Assembly (NCBI RefSeq): GCF_014876185.1
Contig: NZ_JADALJ010000001.1
Span: forward strand, 3,453,501-3,517,500
DNA from: Rufibacter sp. LB8
GTDB lineage: Bacteria > Bacteroidota > Bacteroidia > Cytophagales > Hymenobacteraceae
Direction: 5' to 3'
DNA length: 64,000 nucleotides
Part shown: in pieces, positions 1-6,796 of the stretch
How the letters are laid out: every line of letters starts with the position of its first letter
Numbering within the stretch: position 1 is the first letter of the stretch
Notes under the pieces: model-generated
Databases searched by the model: none
The model's input: only the letters and a program-made list of their open reading frames with translations
What the model was told of the DNA's origin: nothing
Made by a program: the position numbers and the translations under genes

Positions 1-362
1 ACGGCGTCCAAAATCTTCTGGATGTAGTCGCGGTCTTTGGCCACAAAGCCATTCGCCTCAGCGGAGTTGCTATTGATGCGCACGGCGTAGCTGTCTTTGG
101 TGAAGTAGAGCCAAACACCACCCGCCAGGGCTAAGGCAATGCCCATGCCACGGGTGGCCTCAGAGAACAGCATTAAAATGCCTAACATGAGTAATAAAAT
201 GGCTCCTGCCCGGCTCTTCTTGATATGGAAGTTAGACACGGAGGAGATGTTGCGCATGGCAAAGGTTTGACCCCCTGAGATGAACCTTGACTGGGTCACG
301 GTCACGTTGGCGTCTTGAAAAAAGACAGTTTCTTGTTGCGGTTGGGTAATGGTGGTTTCCAT
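1..362 (-). CDS. DUF6232-like small membrane protein (3' end cut by window edge)
   Basis: The reading frame starts at an ATG (360-362) and stays open to the window edge, so the C-terminus is missing. About 120 residues are visible. The N-terminus has short beta-like stretches, then two adjacent hydrophobic segments (around residues 50-66 and 70-86) and a charged tail containing KDRDYIQKILDA. This order (N-terminal strands, hydrophobic hairpin, tail ending in a YIQKI-like helix) is what I recall for DUF6232 proteins, whose function is unknown. It is probably an inner-membrane protein. The family call is from memory of the pattern. Confidence 0.7.
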   Translation of the reverse strand, partial: METTITQPQQETVFFQDANVTVTQSRFISGGQTFAMRNISSVSNFHIKKSRAGAILLLMLGILMLFSEATRGMGIALALAGGVWLYFTKDSYAVRINSNSAEANGFVAKDRDYIQKILDA

Positions 363-400
363 GGGTAAGTATTTACTGGTTTGTTTAGTTGAAGAGATGG

Positions 401-438
401 CGTTTTCGGCTTTGTTTCAGAAAATGAGCCCTAAAACG
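401..438. repeat. Dispersed palindrome, copy 1 (imperfect)
   Basis: An imperfect inverted repeat with outer arms CGTTTTCGGC and GCCCTAAAACG around a TTTC..GAAA centre. It lies 13 bp beyond the stop of the next gene (452-1579, minus). The same palindrome family recurs near 2312, 56764, 57018 and 60121, always outside genes. It may act as a terminator or be a REP-like element. Confidence 0.55.
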
Positions 439-451
439 GAAAAGAATAAGG

Positions 452-1579
452 TTATTCACTCAGGAGGGGTATTTTCTTCGCGCTTATAATCGGGTCTTTG
501 AATATTTTCTTTACCGTGCGGGGGCTAATGGTTTGCTCTCTGTAAGGGATGTCTTGCCAAGTTTTGGATACCTGCACTACCACCATCTTGAGGCTCACAT
601 CTATACCTTCCCTGAAATTGTCATTGAAGAGATGGACTGAAAAGGCACCCTGCCTCACTTTTTCATTCCTGCCTGAGGCAGACACCACATTGCCTTGGTC
701 AATCACCACCTCTTGCCTGTCCCTGAGCCCTGAGAATTTGAAGTGAACATTATCACCCATGGAGGGTGGGGTAAACAAGGAGATGCCGGTAACCGCCAGT
801 GACGCCAGCGCCCCGTACCCGGTCAAGGAGCCTACCGCCTGCAAGCCAGAGCGTAATAGACGGTTAGCCTTTTCATATTCTTCGGTTGATTTCTGCCCCA
901 CTCCCAGCCAATAGGACCACGCCACCACTTCTGTTGTCTGGTAGGGGTTCACCTGGTTGGGGGCATAGGAATTTCTGGGTAGTTCTACTGTTGCGTAAGT
1001 ATGCTGGGTTTTCCCTGCCGCCGTTTCTGAGTGCACCCGTAAGATTTTGTCAAAAAGTGGTTTTGCTACGGTGTCTACTTTCACCAGTTCCTTTCTCACC
1101 TTCTGTGTGTATAGGGTATCATAGCCTATTACCACGTCTTTGGTATAAGAATGCCAGGTGGTGTCTTGCTTTGTGACCCAGGTTACCGCGGAATTGAAAT
1201 TTCTGGCCGCGTCATTTTTGGGTATTCTCTGGATTTTGATCTTGCACACCCTGGCCGCCATGGCCGTGTTCTTGAACCGGAAGACATATACCCCGGTCTT
1301 GCCCACGGTGATGGACTTGTTCTCAATCTGCTTTGATTTATAGTCGCTAAATTTGGAGTTGCTGGGGTACTCCGCTATTTCAATTTCCTTGAGTTCTTTG
1401 CCGCCCAACTCTTTATAATTGAAAATGATTTTGTCACCTTCAGAAAACCCGTAGAAGAGCTGTTCTTCTGCAAAACCACCAACTTTTATAGTCTGCTCAG
1501 ACACGTCTACTGGTTCTTGTGCATATACAACCATTGTGCAGGTTAATAGAAAGAAAAGAAGGCTGAACTTTGTAGACAT
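452..1579 (-). CDS. Secreted protein of unknown function
   Basis: This encodes 375 aa, starting at ATG 1577-1579. Residues 1-20 form a clear Sec signal peptide (hydrophobic core, cleavage near VYA-QEP). The mature protein is beta-rich in its first 100 residues, has a middle part with KDVVIGYDTLYTQKV, a short hydrophobic/glycine-rich helix (about 245-275, SLTGYGALASLAVTGISLF) and a further beta-rich segment. No catalytic motif is recognised and no T9SS tail is visible. It may be periplasmic or outer-membrane associated, with the hydrophobic stretch inserted. It stands alone, with a 97-bp gap to the P-loop gene upstream. The gene looks real from its signal peptide and codon use; the function is unknown. 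Confidence 0.75.
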   Translation of the reverse strand: MSTKFSLLFFLLTCTMVVYAQEPVDVSEQTIKVGGFAEEQLFYGFSEGDKIIFNYKELGGKELKEIEIAEYPSNSKFSDYKSKQIENKSITVGKTGVYVFRFKNTAMAARVCKIKIQRIPKNDAARNFNSAVTWVTKQDTTWHSYTKDVVIGYDTLYTQKVRKELVKVDTVAKPLFDKILRVHSETAAGKTQHTYATVELPRNSYAPNQVNPYQTTEVVAWSYWLGVGQKSTEEYEKANRLLRSGLQAVGSLTGYGALASLAVTGISLFTPPSMGDNVHFKFSGLRDRQEVVIDQGNVVSASGRNEKVRQGAFSVHLFNDNFREGIDVSLKMVVVQVSKTWQDIPYREQTISPRTVKKIFKDPIISAKKIPLLSE

Positions 1580-1676
1580 AAATTGGTGTAGGGTAAATTT
1601 CTTTAACCTCTTTTAAGTAATCTGTGGTTGCTGTTCAGAGGTCTGTATCTGGTATGTTTGGTGTTCTATTAGTACC

Positions 1677-2153
1677 CTATCTATAGACACAGTCTAATGT
1701 GGCTTTCACTACCTGTTCCACTACGGGTTTTTTAATGTCATGCTTCCGTTCATTTTTGTCACTGAATTTAGTGAAGACCTCCAAGGTAATTCTATGGGTT
1801 TTTGAAAAATCATCTAACAGCATTCTGTAGGTAGAGCCCCGTCTGTTCACGCTGCGCGCGCAGCATATAATCACCTCCACCTGAATGTTAATTAGTATGG
1901 TAATTTGCTCTTTTGTCTGCCATGCAACATCGCCTGCGCTCACAATACCTACTTTCTTGCCATTGATGGTCAGAATGGAGGTAAAGTCCCATATCTCTCC
2001 CTTGCTGCTGTACTTCAGGCTGTCTTTTGTGACCGTTTTGCTATTGAAGATGTGCTCCTTTTCTGCTACTTGTACTAGCTCATGGTAAACGAGCCCGGTA
2101 GTGGTGGTCTTGCCGCTGTTCTGGCCTCCTCTGATGATGATGAAATCTGCCAT
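1677..2153 (-). CDS. Small P-loop NTPase-like protein
   Basis: A 158-aa cytoplasmic protein starting at ATG 2151-2153. The Walker A motif is GGQNSGKTTT at residues 9-18, directly after the first beta strand (FIIIR), so the P-loop sits at the very N-terminus as in small kinase-like folds. A hydrophobic strand VGIVSAGD (about 67-74) could be the Walker B or sensor strand, and VEVIICCARS (about 92-101) another core strand. It resembles a decayed gene at about 22431-22900, which has GGAPSVGKSGT followed by similar strand blocks, so the two seem to be distant members of one family. Substrate and pathway are unknown. It could be a nucleotide-sensing partner of a mobile or defence system, but nothing nearby proves this. 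Confidence 0.7.
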   Translation of the reverse strand: MADFIIIRGGQNSGKTTTTGLVYHELVQVAEKEHIFNSKTVTKDSLKYSSKGEIWDFTSILTINGKKVGIVSAGDVAWQTKEQITILINIQVEVIICCARSVNRRGSTYRMLLDDFSKTHRITLEVFTKFSDKNERKHDIKKPVVEQVVKATLDCVYR

Positions 2154-2311
2154 TATCTGTCTGTTTTTAATTCAATGATTCAGCGAACCCGCCTAAATAG
2201 GTGGCTGGCCTGCGTGCTTGCCTAGGGTAATAAATTGGGTTTTGGAAGAGTGCTGTGTGATGGTTCCTGCTGTTGAGTTACCTCCTTATTCATCGCCAAA
2301 AATAGGTTTCG

Positions 2312-2349
2312 CGTTTTTGGCCTCATTTCCAGAAACAAGGCCAAAAACG
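2312..2349. repeat. Dispersed palindrome, copy 2
   Basis: Inverted repeat with perfect 11-bp arms CGTTTTTGGCC and GGCCAAAAACG around a TCATTTCCAGAAACAA centre. It ends one base before the stop codon of the 2351-2620 gene, so it may also work as its terminator. It belongs to the same family as copies near 401, 56764, 57018 and 60121. Confidence 0.75.
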
Positions 2350-2350
2350 G

Positions 2351-2620
2351 TTAGTAGCATTTCTTGCAGGGCCTTCTATCATGCCTGCTTTCGGCGTCTG
2401 CCTTGGTGACCGCTGAGATGGTGTGGCTGCACCGGTTGAGCCCGCTGCAGGAGGAAGAGCTGTGGAAGGCATAGGCGCTGCCACCCTTACAGATGTAAAC
2501 CTTGACGGCTTTGGCAGCAGCGGTCTTGGTAGTGGGTTGCTTGGCTGGTGCCTGGTTAGTCTGGGCGTAGCCGTACACGGTGAGCAGAGCCAGCAACAGG
2601 GTGAGCAGGTGCTTTTTCAT
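2351..2620 (-). CDS. Small secreted Cys/His-rich protein
   Basis: An 89-aa protein. I chose the ATG at 2618-2620 because the sequence from MKKHLLTLLLALLTVYGYA is a textbook signal peptide; an in-frame ATG 15 codons upstream would bury it. After a Thr/Ala/Lys-rich linker comes VYICKGGSAYAFHSSSSCSGLNRCSH, and the protein ends DRRPCKKCY. The spacing of Cys and His (C, H, C, C, H, then C-x2-C) suggests a small metal-binding or disulfide-stabilised domain exported to the periplasm. Proteins with this YxYHSSSSCSGL-type pattern are common, uncharacterised products in Bacteroidota. The dispersed palindrome follows the stop directly. Confidence 0.7.
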   Translation of the reverse strand: MKKHLLTLLLALLTVYGYAQTNQAPAKQPTTKTAAAKAVKVYICKGGSAYAFHSSSSCSGLNRCSHTISAVTKADAESRHDRRPCKKCY

Positions 2621-2779
2621 TTGTCTGAGTTTGGTGTCTAGGTACAATACTGCAGTAGGGCTCATCTGGCTTTTTAAGAAAGAGAGGATTTACTGCAGTG
2701 CCATGCATGGTAGGGGGAGGACGTACAGGCAGCTTTCAAAGATAGGGCAATTGGGACTGGAGCTAGCTTTGGGGCTTCA

Positions 2780-2812
2780 GTGATTTTTCACTTTTAAATT
2801 GTGGAAAATCAC
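2780..2812. promoter_or_regulatory. GTGA-N4-TCAC motif plus near-copy
   Basis: An exact GTGATTTTTCAC at 2780-2791 is followed 9 bp later by the near-match GTGGAAAATCAC (2801-2812). They lie about 160 bp upstream of the small secreted gene (start 2620). The same 12-mer recurs in other intergenic regions of the window. The half-site GTGA/TCAC with a 4-bp spacer resembles a CRP/FNR-family operator; the binding protein is unknown. Confidence 0.45.
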
Positions 2813-2872
2813 ATTTTTAGGTTAGGTTAAAACGTTTTTGGGATTACAGTGGGCGGAGGTCCATTTACAAAG

Positions 2873-2907
2873 ACAAAGGACTTCAATGATTCATTAAAGT
2901 CCTTTGT
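2873..2907 (-). terminator. Hairpin downstream of the subtilase operon
   Basis: Perfect 11-bp arms ACAAAGGACTT and AAGTCCTTTGT with a 13-nt loop, about 175 bp past the stop of the 3083-3316 gene on the minus strand. It fits a transcription terminator for the two-gene subtilase operon, although the following T-run is weak. Confidence 0.5.
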
Positions 2908-3082
2908 TAGAATGAAATTATAGAAGTCCAATAATCAATAAATTCAAATCTTCAAATGTTTGCTTATCGTAAGATTATCTTTTGCAACGGTTGATATAAA
3001 TACTTTAATTCTATGCTTATGATGCTTAGCGTTTTCCATTTTCTACGCATCATACGTTTGCAAAGAGGGTACTACCTTTGAG

Positions 3083-3316
3083 TTATTGTATTTCTGAATC
3101 TGGGGGAGAAATTTGAATTGATTGATCTTCCTTTAAAGAAAGAATCTCATCATAACTTCGGAGCTTTTCTATTGATTTATCCTCCACGTTACCTGTGATC
3201 ACCCCATACTCAAATATATTGGTTATTTGCAGGCCGTCCTGCTTTAATGTGCTTGCAATTATGTGCAAACGATCCAAACAATCTTCTGTGATGGTGATGA
3301 CAATGTTCTTGCGCAT
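3083..3316 (-). CDS. Small I9-propeptide-like partner of the subtilase
   Basis: A 77-aa protein starting at ATG 3314-3316, only 10 bp after the stop of the S8 peptidase gene, so the two are surely co-transcribed. The sequence alternates strand-helix-strand (KNIVITITED, a helix RLHIIASTLKQDG, then ITNIFEYGVITGNV, a helix KSIEKLRSYDEI, and LSLKEDQSIQI). This is the ferredoxin-like order of subtilisin propeptides and stand-alone I9 inhibitors, including the terminal xLxEDQ strand. No signal peptide is present. I infer that it binds the peptidase as an intramolecular-chaperone-like inhibitor supplied in trans; this is a fold-level inference, not a proven relation. Confidence 0.75.
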   Translation of the reverse strand: MRKNIVITITEDCLDRLHIIASTLKQDGLQITNIFEYGVITGNVEDKSIEKLRSYDEILSLKEDQSIQISPPDSEIQ

Positions 3317-3326
3317 GGTTCCTGGC

Positions 3327-4592
3327 TTATGGAGCCGTAGCCAAACCGGCCCCTACATCTTGGATGGATAACAACGGCAATTTCTGTGCAATAGTTTGCA
3401 AAGTAGAGATAATCTGACTAGGTGTAGCATGCGGATACTGCTCCCTCAAAAGGGCAATAATACCTGCTACGTGCGGAGTGGCCATACTAGTCCCAGAGAT
3501 GGTTCTATATCTGGCTGGCAAAGGCCAGGAAGAATAAACTTGTACCCCTGGAGCGGCAATATCTATTAAAGCCATCGGGTTTATGGCTCTGTTGGAGAAG
3601 TCAGCAATATTCAACCCAGAGTCAAGTGCTGCGATCGCTAAGACAGAGGGACAGTCTGCTGGACTTGATACGGGGTCATAATGATTCCAGGAACGTCTAC
3701 TGTCATTTCCCGCCGCCGCTATTACTACGGAACCTTTAGCCATAGCACTTTTGGAAGCTCTTTCATAAGCAATATCATGGCTCTGTCCCGGAAAGGTTCT
3801 TGAGCCTAAAGACATGGAAATGACATGGCATCCATTGTTGGCAGCCCATTCCATGCCAGCCAGAATCCAGGCCTGGGCACCACTGCCCTGATTGCTTAGG
3901 ACTTTGCCAACGTAGATAGAGGCTTCTTTTGCAACCCCATAGCGTTGGCCTGTCCTGTCCAAGTTGCCGCATGCCGTTCCAACGCAATGTGTGCCATGGC
4001 CGTGTTGGTCTTGTGCCGTCTCGTTGGGAACAAATGAGCTTGAGACTATATTTCTATTTGTAAAATCTGGATGGTGAAGGTCAAAACCTGTATCTAAAAC
4101 TGCTACTTTAATATCTTTCCCTGTAAACTGAGAATTTGCGGCACGTGTAGCCTGCAATCCCCAAGTGGTTGGGATATTAAGGCTGGCGGGAATAGATTCT
4201 GGGATGTATACCACCTTTTCAGGCACTACAATGTATTCTAAAGAAGTATCAGATTCTAGGAGCTGTACTTGGTCTTCTTCTCCCCCAACCAATGCAACAC
4301 CTAAATCCTCGAATATTAATGCATCAGCACCTTCAATTTGGCTTTCATCAAATGCCTGTAGGTCGAAATCTTTTGTGTTAGCTACTTGAATCCCCATCCT
4401 TGATTCAAAAAGGCGCTCTACTCTGGAAAAATCCCTGTTTCCATCCTTCAAAATTACAAAGTACCTTCCTGTATAAAGCGGGGAGGTGTCTTGAGGATGG
4501 TTGTAAACTTCATTTACAAATTTTTCAAATGACCTGAGCCGTTGATTGTTTTCGGCAAGAAAGGTGCGGGACCCAAGTATCGGCTTTTTCAT
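3327..4592 (-). CDS. S8 family serine peptidase (subtilase)
   Basis: A 421-aa protein starting at ATG 4590-4592. The catalytic triad is visible: Asp167 in VAVLDTGFD, His199 in HGHGTH, and Ser369 in SGTSMATPH, with oxyanion Asn296 in AAAGND. The catalytic domain therefore spans about residues 145-421. The first ~140 residues (FVILKDGNRDFSRVERLF...) could be a divergent propeptide or a separate N-terminal domain. No signal peptide is seen, so it may act inside the cell or leave by an unusual route. The downstream I9-like small gene probably controls it. Similar subtilase/small-protein pairs occur in Bacteroidota. The substrate is unknown. Confidence 0.93.
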   Translation of the reverse strand: MKKPILGSRTFLAENNQRLRSFEKFVNEVYNHPQDTSPLYTGRYFVILKDGNRDFSRVERLFESRMGIQVANTKDFDLQAFDESQIEGADALIFEDLGVALVGGEEDQVQLLESDTSLEYIVVPEKVVYIPESIPASLNIPTTWGLQATRAANSQFTGKDIKVAVLDTGFDLHHPDFTNRNIVSSSFVPNETAQDQHGHGTHCVGTACGNLDRTGQRYGVAKEASIYVGKVLSNQGSGAQAWILAGMEWAANNGCHVISMSLGSRTFPGQSHDIAYERASKSAMAKGSVVIAAAGNDSRRSWNHYDPVSSPADCPSVLAIAALDSGLNIADFSNRAINPMALIDIAAPGVQVYSSWPLPARYRTISGTSMATPHVAGIIALLREQYPHATPSQIISTLQTIAQKLPLLSIQDVGAGLATAP

Positions 4593-5158
4593 GGCTGGAA
4601 GTTGAGGTTGTTAAATATCCATATATGAATACTAATTTAAATTTAACCAGGAGTTGATGAGAGTATTTATCATGGGATTATTCACAAGTTAATACAGGTA
4701 TTTTCACCTTCTTGATTTTTATTAGCGCCATTCTACGGGAATGAAGCTTTCATCATAAGATATATGTTTAAGGAATAGTTGTCTTTATAAAAAGTAATCA
4801 AAGTGTATGCCCTCCTGATGATAAGTGCTATTTATAACTTCTAATATCTTTGATTACTATGAAAGTTGGCAGTAATCGTGTAGCCTAAAGGACCAACAAA
4901 AGCCCTAACATCTTGAAAGGATTAATGCGATGCTGAAATCAGTTATAAGTTCGGTAAGAGAGAATTGGGACGATAACAAATAGTATATACCAGTGAAAGT
5001 GAACAATGGGACCAAGGCGCATATTTGGTTGTTGAAGAGACTACAGAGCCATATCTGCGTTTCATTGTATAAGTATAACGGAGGTGCTTCCCTAAAACAG
5101 GAAACATATGGGGTGTACAATGGATTTAGGGGAGTTTTATTGAACTACTTCACTCAAT
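4593..5158. other. AT-rich intergenic stretch, no supported gene
   Basis: About 565 bp between the subtilase and the recombinase. It is AT-rich with frequent stops in all frames. One 71-codon minus-strand frame (4905-5120) has no recognisable protein character, so I do not call it. The promoter of the subtilase operon should lie just upstream of 4592. Confidence 0.5.
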
Positions 5159-5761
5159 TCATTGACCAATAGCCTGCTCCTTCACAAAAGAGGACACTGT
5201 CAATCTATGGACCCCTAATATTCTGCCTATAGCGCTGAAGGATATCTTTTTGCTGAGTAGTTGCTGTATTTCCTCTTCTTTTCCAGTGAGTTTCTTGGTC
5301 TGAGATTTACTGCCTTTTGGGCGTCCTAATATTTTTCCTTCTGCTTTGCGGCGTGCCAAGGCTTCTTTGGTTCGTTGAGAGATGAGGTTACGTTCAATTT
5401 CGGCAGATAGCCCAAAAGCAAAGGCTAATACTTTAGAGTTGATGTTGTTGCCCAACTCATAATTTTCTTTGACGGTGTATACCATAATGTCTTTCTCCAT
5501 GCAGTCATGGAGGATTTTCATGATTTGCATTAAGTTCCGGCCCAGGCGTGAAAGTTCTGAAACTACCAAAACATCACCTTTCTTCATCTTAAATAGGAGT
5601 GCGCCGAATTTTCGCACCTCTAGTTTTTTGGTAGAGCTGATGGTTTCTTCAATCCATTCATCTATAGTAAACTCCCGTTTTTGGGTGAATTTCTTGATTT
5701 CGAAGAGCTGGTTTTCTGTGGTTTGCTTGTCAGTGCTGATCCGGATGTAGCCGTAGTTCAT
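5159..5761 (-). CDS. Serine recombinase (resolvase/invertase family)
   Basis: A 200-aa protein starting at ATG 5759-5761. The catalytic domain is at residues 1-140: the nucleophile is Ser9 in GYIRIST, and the active-site loop SELSRLGRN spans about 68-76. The long E helix (AFGLSAEIERNLISQRTKEAL) follows. The C-terminus (about 155-195, ISFSAIGRILGVHRLTVSSFVK) is a helix-turn-helix DNA-binding domain. The length is that of Din/Hin-type invertases and Tn3 resolvases. It starts only 119 bp from the 270-bp repeat flanking the invertible specificity cassettes, so it is the obvious candidate for driving their inversion. It could instead be a resolvase left from a mobile element; no paired crossover site has been located. 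Confidence 0.92.
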   Translation of the reverse strand: MNYGYIRISTDKQTTENQLFEIKKFTQKREFTIDEWIEETISSTKKLEVRKFGALLFKMKKGDVLVVSELSRLGRNLMQIMKILHDCMEKDIMVYTVKENYELGNNINSKVLAFAFGLSAEIERNLISQRTKEALARRKAEGKILGRPKGSKSQTKKLTGKEEEIQQLLSKKISFSAIGRILGVHRLTVSSFVKEQAIGQ

Positions 5762-5880
5762 GGTATTGGTTAAAATTGTTTAACGCAAGAAATGAACTAG
5801 GATTGGAAACGTCAATGATTGCCTGTATAAGTTAAAGACTGCTCAAATAATTTTTCCGACAAATAAGAAGGTAGAATTTG

Positions 5881-6150
5881 GAGCGATTACGTTAGTCAGA
5901 ACAAGGCGCTGGCCACCAACTTTTCTGGCGAAAGTGGTTGGGTTATTCTGAGTGAGATTGAGACCCGCATTAAGCAAAAAGTTGAAGCTATCGGCACGCC
6001 GCTAAAGGAATGGGACATTCAAATCAATTATGGAATCAAAACTGGTTTCAATGAAGCTTTCATTATTGACGGTCAAAAACGCGCTGAATTACTAGAGAAA
6101 TGCCCTAAAGCTGATGAAATTATTCGTCCGATTTTACGTGGCAGGGATAT
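5881..6150. repeat. Left arm of a perfect 270-bp inverted repeat
   Basis: These 270 bp are identical, in reverse complement, to 7463-7732 inside the type IIG gene; I compared every base. Identity starts at GAGCGATTAC and stops at GGCAGGGATAT, after which the copies diverge to weak protein-level similarity. In the main gene the repeat encodes residues ~976-1066. The segment between the arms (6151-7462) is the predicted invertible part. Confidence 0.97.
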
Positions 6151-6184
6151 CAAGAAGTATAAAGCTGAGTTTGCAGATCAATGG

Positions 6185-6796
6185 ATGATATTTATCCCAT
6201 GGCATTTTCCTTTACAAAATGACATTTCCGTAAAAGGTTCTTCTAATGAAGCTGAAAAGGCTTTTAGAGATTCTTATCCGGATATTTATAACCACTTAAT
6301 TCAATTTAAAGAACCTCTATCTAAAAGGAACCCAGCTGAGACAGGCAAGCGATATGAGTGGTATGCTTTACAAAGATTCGGATCTAATTATTGGCCAGAT
6401 TTTAATAAAGAAAAAATAGTATGGATAGAGCTAACTAATTCTCCAAAATTCGCAATCGATACTAATGGTTACTACCTTAACAACACAATTTTCTTTATGA
6501 CTGGCAATCACTTAAAGTATTTACTTTCATATTTAAATTCGCGCTTATGTGAATGGCATTTTGATAAAATTGCAGCAACTTCTGGAGCTGGTACAAGAAG
6601 ATGGATAAAGATTTATATAGATCAAATATGTGCACCCAAACCGGATTTGAAAAACGAGAGTGATATTAATGATTTAATTGATAATGCGATTAAAAACCAA
6701 AGCAATGAGAATTTAGAAAAGATAGATGCTTATTTTTACAAAGTCTTTAACTTAGATGTATTAGAGATTGAAACAATAATAAGTGCAGAACTTTAA
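6185..6796 (+). CDS. Silent alternative specificity (TRD) cassette of the type IIG enzyme
   Basis: The open frame actually runs from 5881 to 6796; the ATG at 6185 is only the first in-frame Met. There is no upstream methyltransferase portion or start signal, so this is a promoterless 3' cassette. Its product aligns with the C-terminus of the 1288-aa enzyme: both have FIPWHFPLQ, an RNPxETGxRYEWYALQRFGSNY block and a central LNSx motif typical of TaqI-like C-terminal specificity domains. The distal parts differ (this copy ends DVLEIETIISAEL). Its TAA stop (6794-6796) overlaps the opposite-strand stop of the active gene within one TTAA. After inversion the main gene would read GRDIKKYKAEFADQW and continue in frame to give a predicted 1280-aa enzyme. 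It could also be expressed alone as a stump, but that seems unlikely. Confidence 0.85.
   Translation: MIFIPWHFPLQNDISVKGSSNEAEKAFRDSYPDIYNHLIQFKEPLSKRNPAETGKRYEWYALQRFGSNYWPDFNKEKIVWIELTNSPKFAIDTNGYYLNNTIFFMTGNHLKYLLSYLNSRLCEWHFDKIAATSGAGTRRWIKIYIDQICAPKPDLKNESDINDLIDNAIKNQSNENLEKIDAYFYKVFNLDVLEIETIISAEL

Noticed and set aside
5881-6796. Independent expressed gene starting at ATG 6185
   Set aside because: Frame homology begins well before 6185, at the repeat edge, with no start or upstream domains, so a silent cassette explains it better.
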